NCBI GenBank assembly: GCA_003641465.1
Contig: QNAJ01000011.1
Coordinates: 1 to 14,448 of the forward strand
Reading direction: 5' to 3'
Source of the DNA: Verrucomicrobiota bacterium
GTDB lineage: Bacteria; Verrucomicrobiota; Kiritimatiellia; B70-G9
DNA length: 14,448 bases
Shown one piece after another: positions 1-5,742 of the stretch. The position numbers and the translations under genes were made by a program. Positions within the stretch are counted from its first letter, which is position 1. Every line of letters begins with the position of its first letter. A model generated the notes under the pieces. That model worked only from the letters and a program-made list of their open reading frames with translations. It searched no databases and was not told the origin of the DNA.

Positions 1-565
1 ATCGGGTGGCGATGGGCCCCGGCTCAATGAGGCTGACGGCCACACCGGTGCCGTGCAGCTCCACTCGCATGGCATCCGATACGGCCTCCAGGGCGAACTT
101 GGATGCGCTGTAAGCCCCCATGAACGGCAGGGCTATCCATCCCACCATTGACGACACATTCACAATTCTCCCGAATCCCTGCCGGATGAAGTGAGGTACA
201 AAGAAATTGGTCAATTCCATCAGGCCGAAAAGATTCACTTCAAACTGTCGGCGCAGCATTTCCCGATCCAGGTCTTCCAGTGCTCCCGGTTGTCCGTAGC
301 CGGCGTTGTTTACGATAGCGCCCATGCGTCCGCCAGCGATTTCCAGGGCGCGCCGGGCTGCATGGATCACGGATTCCGCAGATGCGAGGTCAAGATGTAC
401 GGGGCTGAAGCCCATTTCCCGCAGGCGGTCCATATCGTCCGGCCGGCGAGCCGTCGGAATCACGGTCCACCCGCGTGACGCCAGCATGCGTGCTGCCGCC
501 GCTCCAATTCCAGATGAGCAGCCGGTGATGAGTACGTTCCGCACTTCGACTCGGGGATACGGCAT
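1..565 (-). CDS. Short-chain dehydrogenase/reductase (SDR), C-terminus cut off by the window edge
   Basis: Reading the minus strand from the ATG at 565 gives 188 residues of a classical SDR, an NAD(P)-dependent oxidoreductase. The N-terminal Rossmann strand carries the cofactor loop TGCSSGIG (about residues 14-21). NNAG (about 86-89) is the structural motif after strand 4. The catalytic set is visible as the Ser in NVSSMVG and the Tyr/Lys in YSASK. A PGP motif (EPGPIATR) closes the visible part. Classical SDRs are about 250-280 residues, so roughly 70-90 residues are missing beyond position 1. An Arg pair after the second strand (TARR) hints at NADP preference; this is inference. No convincing Shine-Dalgarno precedes the ATG (ACCTGTTGACC lies just before it), so translation may start on a very short leader. 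The substrate cannot be told from sequence. The family call is very secure; the start is moderately secure. Confidence 0.93.
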   Translation of the reverse strand, partial: MPYPRVEVRNVLITGCSSGIGAAAARMLASRGWTVIPTARRPDDMDRLREMGFSPVHLDLASAESVIHAARRALEIAGGRMGAIVNNAGYGQPGALEDLDREMLRRQFEVNLFGLMELTNFFVPHFIRQGFGRIVNVSSMVGWIALPFMGAYSASKFALEAVSDAMRVELHGTGVAVSLIEPGPIATR

Positions 566-584
566 GGTCAACAGGTTCTATATC

Positions 585-626
585 TTACCCGCAGTCGGCC
601 GAGACAGGAAGAAACCGACCGGGTAA
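585..626. repeat. Bulged inverted repeat upstream of the SDR gene
   Basis: Outer arms TTACCCG (585-591) and CGGGTAA (620-626) are perfectly complementary. Inner arms GTCGG (594-598) and CCGAC (615-619) continue the stem. The result is 12 base pairs with a 2-nt bulge (592-593) and a 16-nt loop. It lies 20 nt upstream of the SDR start and 78 nt downstream of the preceding gene's stop. No T-tract follows it on the minus strand, so it does not look like a standard intrinsic terminator. An operator or leader hairpin is possible. Confidence 0.4.
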
Positions 627-703
627 TCATTTGCCGGTACGCTCACTTCGCTGCTGTTTGACTGGTTGACGGCATCTCCGCTGTGAGCAAAGGGCTGCAG
701 ATT

Positions 704-1249
704 CTACGGATTCGCTGCTAGGGAGGCGATTCGTTCCAGCGGCAGCGCATCCAGCGCCTGGCGAAGACTTTCAAAATCGACATCGGTTCCGGACACCTCA
801 ATCGAAATGCGGGATCCGACCATGAGGGAAATCTCGCCGCAGCGCTCCGTGCGGTCGTATTCTTCCATTACCTTATACCCTTTGTATTCGGTGGTGCGTT
901 CGAACCCGGTGTCGGTCTCTCGTTCCATTTCCACCGATGCCCACGCTCCGCTCGCCATCGCTGAAATACCGGGCATGCCTCCCATATCGGTAAGCTTGAT
1001 GGTGATCTGCCCTCCATCATCGTTTCCATAAGTGGCCTCAGCGTATGAGACGGATATGCCAAAAGCTGATGAGCGTTCCCCGCTGCTTGAGGTGCGTTCG
1101 AATTTCCCGAACGAATCCGGAAGAAGAGCCTTGAGTTTTCGAAACTCTATGGTCGTCGCTGTCTTTTCTTGTGCTGGGACGAAGCGTATGAACGTGACGG
1201 AAAAGAGAAGCACCGTCAGCATCAGGCAAGCGCGGCGTGGCAGATGCAT
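704..1249 (-). CDS. Exported protein of unknown function, 181 aa
   Basis: The start at 1249 is chosen because a near-perfect Shine-Dalgarno (AGGAGGT, minus strand 1260-1254) sits just upstream and because it opens a clean signal peptide. The in-frame ATG at 1351 would add 34 residues lacking both features. Residues 1-26 form a type I signal: basic n-region with RR, hydrophobic core to about residue 24, likely cleavage after VPA. There is no lipobox. The mature ~155 residues are soluble, mixed alpha/beta, with motifs ASGAWASVEME, TTEYKGYKVMEEYD and GEISLMVGSRISIEVSG. These resemble, from memory, uncharacterised conserved periplasmic proteins of similar size; I assign no function. Its own intergenic region (1250-1325) and strong RBS suggest independent expression from the upstream DUF2851 gene. 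Confidence 0.85.
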   Translation of the reverse strand: MHLPRRACLMLTVLLFSVTFIRFVPAQEKTATTIEFRKLKALLPDSFGKFERTSSSGERSSAFGISVSYAEATYGNDDGGQITIKLTDMGGMPGISAMASGAWASVEMERETDTGFERTTEYKGYKVMEEYDRTERCGEISLMVGSRISIEVSGTDVDFESLRQALDALPLERIASLAANP

Positions 1250-1253
1250 CTGA

Positions 1254-1260
1254 ACCTCCT
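1254..1260 (-). promoter_or_regulatory. Strong ribosome binding site deciding the start of the exported 181-aa protein
   Basis: The minus strand reads GGAAAGGAGGTTCAG directly before the ATG at 1249. AGGAGGT is an almost full anti-16S match at good spacing. It rules in the 1249 start over the ATG at 1351. Confidence 0.8.
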
Positions 1261-1262
1261 TT

Positions 1263-1277
1263 CCATCGAAACGATGG
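1263..1277. promoter_or_regulatory. Perfect palindrome in the leader of the exported protein
   Basis: CCATCG (1263-1268) and CGATGG (1272-1277) are exact inverted arms around a 3-nt AAA/TTT centre. They lie 3 nt upstream of the Shine-Dalgarno. A weak -10-like TATACC (minus strand 1281-1276) overlaps the outer edge, so the palindrome would sit at a transcription start or in the 5' leader. It could be an operator or a small mRNA hairpin. Six base pairs can occur by chance. Confidence 0.4.
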
Positions 1278-1291
1278 TATAACGGCGTTAA

Positions 1292-1304
1292 GGTTGCTGC
1301 AACC
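1292..1304. promoter_or_regulatory. Second perfect palindrome, 14 nt from the first
   Basis: GGTTGC (1292-1297) and GCAACC (1299-1304) are exact arms around one central base. TTGCAG inside it (minus strand 1302-1297) is a poor -35-like hexamer, 15 nt from TATACC, so promoter assignment is weak. It lies between the DUF2851 stop (1326) and the 181-aa gene. It could be an operator or a weak terminator stem for DUF2851, but no T-tract follows. Confidence 0.35.
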
Positions 1305-1325
1305 GTTTCTTCATGTCGGGAGGCC

Positions 1326-2801
1326 CTATTCGTCTCCGGCGCGTCCGGCAAGAGCCCCGGGAAGCGGACAGCTCTTACAGCGGCTGTTGTCCCGGAAACA
1401 GAAGTCTGCCGCCACCTGCATCAGGCCCTGGCGTGCCAGCCCGCTTCGGTAGATCGCCGCCGGATGGTCCCGGCCGAACAGCAGATGAGCTGTCCGCCGC
1501 ATGATGCTGTTCAGAGTCTCCGCAGGTACCGCCGTGCGCAGCTCGAAATCATCTCCCGCCCATCCGAAGGCATGTGCTGCCGGCCACAAAACGTTGGCGG
1601 CGATGGCTCGGATGCGGTCTTTTCCCACCAGGGCAATGGATCGCGGTTGAATTCTGCCCGCCCAAGCGAGACGCCGGCGCCAGAAGCTTTTTTCAGGATT
1701 GAGTTTCCTGAAGAGAAGGCGGACGGCCTCCGATCCCGCCGCATACGCCTGCTTGAATACCTCGATGACATCCTCCCGGGAGAAAAACCAGGCGGCGGCT
1801 TCCAGCCGCCGTATGGGATGATTTGCGGGACGGACCCCCGCAGTGACCCATGCCGAACGTTGCATGGCGGAATGCTGCCATGCCCCCGCCTGCCGCCACC
1901 AGATATCCCACAGGGAGCGGACGAACCTGCGCGAAGATTCCGGCCATCCTTGCGGGGCGTTCTCCGGTAGGAGGCCGGAGATACCCATGAAAACCGCGTA
2001 CCACATTAGGGGAGAGTCCTCACAGCGCTCGCGCATCAGGCCGAGCGGCGCGAGGGAGGCAAGCTGCCGGAACGCCTGCTTATTGTGGCGATAGCCCAAG
2101 GCAGCCATGATTTCCTCGTAGAGGGCCTGGCTGATACCCGCCTGGTGCGCACGGGAGCGCAGTCGCTGTGATTTTCGCCGGATACGCTCGGCTCCGGCCG
2201 CTTCGAGAAAGGCGATACAGAAGTCCAGTCCTTTTGCCTGCAGGTGAGGCGCGCAAGGCGGCGGTTGGCGGCACGCAGAAAATGGGTAGGCGGTCACATC
2301 AATGGCGTCGAAGCTGAAGCCCGGGGAGGACCGTAAGGATTCGGCGAGGGGAATGTGCAGTACGCCGGGCCGGAAACAGGCGTCCTGCCTTCGCCCCGGA
2401 AAGTAGGTTACGTGAATTCTTACCCATTGATATCGAGGATCATCGCCGTGGTGATGATGCTTCCAGTCGGCTGGATGCACGTGAACCTCGACATCTCCCG
2501 CAACCAGGCGGCCGCCCGCCCGGACCCGCGCGTGCCGGAAGTCCGGACCCGGTTCCAGGTTCCAATCCCCTGGATCTTCGACCTGAACCGGTTCGCCATC
2601 GCGATCGGTAAGAGAAGCGGGGCGAAGCGACGGGTCATACCAGATGCACTGGAGATGGCGCTCGGTGAAATCCGGGAGGAAATGGCCGGGTAGCTCGCGT
2701 ACGGCGGGATGGGGTCTCGGCAACAGATCCCGGTAGCGAGTGGAGAGTTCCAGCAGCTCAATGGAAATGGAATCGGCAGACATCGCCCTCGCGGATTTCA
2801 T
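1326..2801 (-). CDS. DUF2851 family protein
   Basis: With the start at 2801 this is 491 residues. The N-terminal block matches the DUF2851 family pattern: ERHLQCIWYD (47-56), DGEPVQVEDPGDWN (68-81), GPDF (85-88), GDVEVH (102-107), DW then HHHH (112-118), and a YQWVRIHVTY strand. The C-terminal half is helical and ends in a cysteine cluster, C468-x6-C475-x2-C478 (CFRDNSRCKSCPL). The family's function is unknown to me; see findings for a nuclease-like/Fe-S-like hypothesis. The gene overlaps the ychF 3' end in another frame. Three ATGs are possible: 2831, 2801 and 2783. I prefer 2801 because AAGG lies 8 nt upstream and the overlap is then 44 nt rather than 74 nt. Translational coupling to ychF is likely. 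Confidence 0.88.
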   Translation of the reverse strand: MKSARAMSADSISIELLELSTRYRDLLPRPHPAVRELPGHFLPDFTERHLQCIWYDPSLRPASLTDRDGEPVQVEDPGDWNLEPGPDFRHARVRAGGRLVAGDVEVHVHPADWKHHHHGDDPRYQWVRIHVTYFPGRRQDACFRPGVLHIPLAESLRSSPGFSFDAIDVTAYPFSACRQPPPCAPHLQAKGLDFCIAFLEAAGAERIRRKSQRLRSRAHQAGISQALYEEIMAALGYRHNKQAFRQLASLAPLGLMRERCEDSPLMWYAVFMGISGLLPENAPQGWPESSRRFVRSLWDIWWRQAGAWQHSAMQRSAWVTAGVRPANHPIRRLEAAAWFFSREDVIEVFKQAYAAGSEAVRLLFRKLNPEKSFWRRRLAWAGRIQPRSIALVGKDRIRAIAANVLWPAAHAFGWAGDDFELRTAVPAETLNSIMRRTAHLLFGRDHPAAIYRSGLARQGLMQVAADFCFRDNSRCKSCPLPGALAGRAGDE

Positions 2802-3834
2802 AATGTTTACCTTCCCTGCGCAGACAGCCATGCTGGCGTGCTTCGGCGAAAGATCCGTAGCGGATCAGATCACGGGCGGAGACTACGTCAACCGCGACGA
2901 ATCCTTCGCGCATGTCGGAGTGAATCCTGCCCGCTGCATCGGGCGCTAATGTTCCTCTGGGTACCGGCCATGCCTGCAGGATTTCATTCTCGGTTGTGTA
3001 GAAGGTAATCAGATCCAGCAGGTGATAGGCCGCGTGTACGATCCGTTCGGTGGCTCCCTGGCTCAGGTCAAGGGCCTCCAGGAAGACCTTTCGTTCCTCT
3101 TCTTCAAGATCGAGCAGCTCATATTCGAGTTGCGCATAAACAGCGACGACCTCGACGCCCTCGGGCTCGCATTTTTCCTTCAGGTTCTGCAGCAGATCAT
3201 GACCCCTTGCGTCATTTTCTCCCAGATTAGCCACCACCAGCTCGGGAAGCCACGTGAGCAGGCCGCGCTCGCGCGCTGCGCGACGCAGGTCCCCGTCCAG
3301 ATTTGCCCGGCGCAGAGGGATCCCTTTGTCCAGGAGCTCTCGAAGCCGGTTGAGGCGCTCGACGATCTCTGCCGAGGACCGGTCGTGCATTCGGCCGCTG
3401 CGGGCCAACTGACGCTCCAGAAGCTCCAGATCAGCGAGCATCAGTTCGGTCTCCACCACTTCCCAGTCACGCACCGGATCCACGGATCCGGCCACGTGCG
3501 AGACCGAGTCGCTTGCGAAGCAGCGCACTACATGGACTATGGCATTCACGCCGCGGATGTGTGAGAGGAACTGGTTGCCCAATCCTTCACCCCGGTGGGC
3601 GTTTTTTACCAGACCGGCGATATCCTGAAACTCGATGTGGGCGGGGATCACTTTCTGGGGCTGCAGCAGCACGGCGAGCTGCTGCAGCGTGGGATCCGGT
3701 ACTATGACAGTTCCGGTGTTGGGCTCGATAGTGGTGAAAGGATAGCTTTCGGCGGGTGCGTGCGCCCGTGTAAGGGCGTTGAAGAGTGTGGTTTTCCCTG
3801 CATTAGGCAGGCCGACCAGTCCGGCTTTCAGCAT
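2758..3834 (-). CDS. ychF: YchF/OLA1-type GTPase/ATPase (Obg family)
   Basis: This 358-residue protein matches the usual ~363 of bacterial YchF, a cytosolic, ribosome-associated P-loop NTPase. Visible motifs are G1 GLPNAGKT (8-15), the switch I region around FTTIEPN (33-39), G3 DIAGL (71-75) followed by the family signature with GEGLGN and FLSHIRG, and a non-canonical G4 (NLGEN instead of NKxD). The altered G4 is characteristic of YchF/OLA1, which bind ATP at least as well as GTP. A coiled-coil insertion lies between G3 and G4. The C-terminal TGS domain is recognisable (TFYTTENEILQAWPV, AAGRIHSD, GKHYEIREGD). The start at 3834 is fixed by GGAGGT 6 nt upstream and by the canonical short N-terminus before the P-loop; an ATG at 3882 would add 16 atypical residues. 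Identity is very secure. Confidence 0.97.
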   Translation of the reverse strand: MLKAGLVGLPNAGKTTLFNALTRAHAPAESYPFTTIEPNTGTVIVPDPTLQQLAVLLQPQKVIPAHIEFQDIAGLVKNAHRGEGLGNQFLSHIRGVNAIVHVVRCFASDSVSHVAGSVDPVRDWEVVETELMLADLELLERQLARSGRMHDRSSAEIVERLNRLRELLDKGIPLRRANLDGDLRRAARERGLLTWLPELVVANLGENDARGHDLLQNLKEKCEPEGVEVVAVYAQLEYELLDLEEEERKVFLEALDLSQGATERIVHAAYHLLDLITFYTTENEILQAWPVPRGTLAPDAAGRIHSDMREGFVAVDVVSARDLIRYGSFAEARQHGCLRREGKHYEIREGDVCRFHFH

Positions 3835-4016
3835 TCTGGTACCTCCGGTCAGGCGACAGCGCGCGTCTGGTCGCTGCGGCACGTTTGCCGGCTTGCAATA
3901 TCGTATGGCCCCGGCAACAATTAACCGGTCTCATATACCGGCGCAGCGCTGTCCGGGACCATTGAACATTCGGCAGGCCTGGAGGTCAAAATAAAAGCCG
4001 CGGATCGAACGGACCC
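3835..4016. promoter_or_regulatory. Divergent intergenic region between ychF and the ABC/AsmA operon
   Basis: This 182-bp gap separates two divergently read transcription units, so it must hold promoters for both. No strong -35/-10 pair stands out on either strand. AT-rich patches occur around 3896-3924 and 3988-3996. A short inverted repeat, CCGGT (3925-3929) with ACCGG (3937-3941) around 7 nt, lies near the centre. GGAGGTC at 3981-3987 is a good Shine-Dalgarno look-alike, but it is about 30 nt from the downstream ATG at 4017 and no in-frame start follows it more closely. Confidence 0.5.
3841..3846 (-). promoter_or_regulatory. Ribosome binding site of ychF
   Basis: GGAGGT on the minus strand lies 6 nt before the ATG at 3834, deciding between this start and the in-frame ATG at 3882. 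Confidence 0.75.
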
Positions 4017-4985
4017 ATGTCAACCATGATAAAAGTGGAGCACTTGACCAAGGCCTTTCCCGGTACGGTGGCCGTTGACGACGTCTCTTTCGAGGTACAA
4101 GCAGGGGAGATCGTGGGGTTCCTGGGCCCCAACGGGGCAGGCAAGACCACCACCATGCGGATATTGTGTGGTTACATCGCTCCCACGTCGGGGGTGGTCG
4201 AGATTGCCGGGCATGATGTCCTGCGCGACTCGCAGGCTGCGCGGCGCAATATCGGATATCTGCCGGAGAATTGCCCTCTTTATCCGGAGATGCGGGTGGA
4301 TGATTATCTCTTCTTTCGCGGAAGGCTGAAGGGCTTGAGCGGCCGGAGTTGCCGACAGCGCCTGAGTGAAGTGAAGGAGTTGTGCGGACTGGAGGAGATG
4401 GGACATCGAATAATCGGCAACCTTTCCAAGGGGTACCGCCAACGGGTGGGATTGGCGGACGCCCTGATTGCGGCTCCCCCGCTGCTTATTCTTGATGAAC
4501 CGACCATCGGACTGGACCCTAACCAGATACGCGAAGTGCGGGCGCTGATACGCGGGCTTGCACAGCAACACACGGTGCTGCTGTCCACCCACATCCTTCC
4601 GGAAGTCGAGGTTACCTGTGATCGGGTGGTGATCATCAACCGGGGCCGTATTGTAGCCGCAGATGCGACCTGGTCACTGATTGAGCACGCGAGTTCTCCC
4701 CGGATGATCGTCGAGGTTCAGGCTGACGCGGTGGAACTGAAAGATCGCCTGCTGGGACTGGGCGCGGTGAAAGCAGTGGAGATAGAGCCCGCCGGCAGCT
4801 GGGTGCGTGCGAGGATAGAGGGCCATGGCGGGATGGACATGCGTCCCGAGTTGTGGCGCTTTCTTCGGGAAGCCGGATGGGAGGTACGCGAATTTTACAG
4901 CGAGAAGAGCACTCTTGAAGAAGTGTTTTCCAATCTGACAGCAGGAGACGAGGCCGAGAAGGCGGCTGTGGAGACGGTAGCATGA
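4017..4985 (+). CDS. ABC transporter ATP-binding subunit, GldA-like (ABC-2 exporter)
   Basis: This 322-residue protein is the cytosolic motor of an ABC-2 type exporter. Motifs in order: Walker A GPNGAGKTT (37-45); a Q-loop region reading YLPEN (81-85), with Glu where Gln is usual; the signature LSKGYRQR (136-143), with Lys-Gly-Tyr as in GldA-type subunits; Walker B LLILDEP (156-162); D-loop GLD (165-167); switch His in STH (H192). About 100 residues follow as a C-terminal accessory domain ending in the typical STLEEVF stretch. YLPEN and LSKGYRQR are typical of the GldA/GldF/GldG group rather than drug exporters. The stop overlaps the permease start (ATGA, 4982-4985), so the two are translationally coupled. 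No good Shine-Dalgarno precedes 4017; an alternative ATG lies 3 codons downstream. Confidence 0.95.
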   Translation: MSTMIKVEHLTKAFPGTVAVDDVSFEVQAGEIVGFLGPNGAGKTTTMRILCGYIAPTSGVVEIAGHDVLRDSQAARRNIGYLPENCPLYPEMRVDDYLFFRGRLKGLSGRSCRQRLSEVKELCGLEEMGHRIIGNLSKGYRQRVGLADALIAAPPLLILDEPTIGLDPNQIREVRALIRGLAQQHTVLLSTHILPEVEVTCDRVVIINRGRIVAADATWSLIEHASSPRMIVEVQADAVELKDRLLGLGAVKAVEIEPAGSWVRARIEGHGGMDMRPELWRFLREAGWEVREFYSEKSTLEEVFSNLTAGDEAEKAAVETVA

Positions 4986-5728
4986 AGCGGATATGGACAA
5001 TGTGGTCCCGCGAACTGGCGGCATATTTTTTCTCGCCCATGGCCTACGTGGTAATGATTTTCTTTCTGGTGGTGATGGGGTTCAGCTTCTGGCTGCTGGC
5101 CACCGTGCTTTCGCAGGGTGTGCGGGGCGGCCCTGTCATGAATGAACTGTTTGCCTCGATCTTTTTCTGGTTGACGATTCTGATCACCATTCCAGTGGTT
5201 ACCATGCGGTTGATCGCCGAAGAGAAAAAGGCCGGCACTCTGGAGACGTTGCTGACCGCTCCGGTGAGGGACAGTGAAGTGGTGCTGGCCAAGTACCTGG
5301 GGGCCTTATCGTTCTACATCGTACTGTGGCTGCCGACCTTGAGCTATATTGGGATCATGAAATTCTTCGAGCCGCCCGATACCCCGATTGATCTGGGGCC
5401 GATGGTTTCCGGGTACATAGGAGCGCTGCTGGTGGGGGCGCTCTACCTGGCAGTCGGGCTGTTTACCTCCAGCCTCGCGAGGAATCAGATCGTGGCGGCG
5501 ATCGGCTGTTTTGCAATCTGTTGTGTGTTGTTCCTGGGCGGATTTCTGCCATACCTGGTGCACTCGGAGAGCGTGCGCGATATTGCCACGTACTTGTCGT
5601 CGGTCATGTACATGATGGACGCTTCTCGCGGGGTAGTCGACACGCGCGGGATCGTGTTTCACCTTTCGGGAATCGTTCTGATGCTGTTTCTGTCAGTGAA
5701 GGTGCTCGAGTGGCGCCGCGTGGTGTGA
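4982..5728 (+). CDS. ABC-2 type permease, GldF-like
   Basis: This 248-residue inner-membrane protein has six predicted spans: roughly 19-43, 57-76, 106-126, 139-161, 170-192 and 224-242. The conserved cytoplasmic coupling segment after span 2 reads MRLIAEEKKAGTLETLLTAP, a hallmark of ABC-2 permeases of the GldF/NosY type that contact the ATPase. The late loop with SRGVVDTRG before the last span is also typical of this group. It is a single-domain half-transporter, so the exporter should assemble as two copies with two ATPases. It overlaps the ATPase stop by 4 nt and is 14 nt from the GldG-family gene. Substrate is unknown. Confidence 0.93.
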   Translation: MKRIWTMWSRELAAYFFSPMAYVVMIFFLVVMGFSFWLLATVLSQGVRGGPVMNELFASIFFWLTILITIPVVTMRLIAEEKKAGTLETLLTAPVRDSEVVLAKYLGALSFYIVLWLPTLSYIGIMKFFEPPDTPIDLGPMVSGYIGALLVGALYLAVGLFTSSLARNQIVAAIGCFAICCVLFLGGFLPYLVHSESVRDIATYLSSVMYMMDASRGVVDTRGIVFHLSGIVLMLFLSVKVLEWRRVV

Positions 5729-5742
5729 GGAGCATGTAGGTC

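Noticed and set aside
1250..1351. 34-residue N-terminal extension of the exported protein (ATG at 1351)
   Set aside because: It would overlap the DUF2851 end, has no Shine-Dalgarno and would bury the signal peptide; the 1249 start has both features.
1464..1970. 168-residue plus-strand frame
   Set aside because: It is antisense to DUF2851 with Pro/Arg/Cys-rich shadow composition.
3022..3564. 180-residue plus-strand frame
   Set aside because: It is antisense to ychF, which is unmistakable on the other strand.
3835..3882. 16-residue extension of YchF (ATG at 3882)
   Set aside because: Canonical YchF begins a few residues before the P-loop, and GGAGGT lies correctly before 3834.
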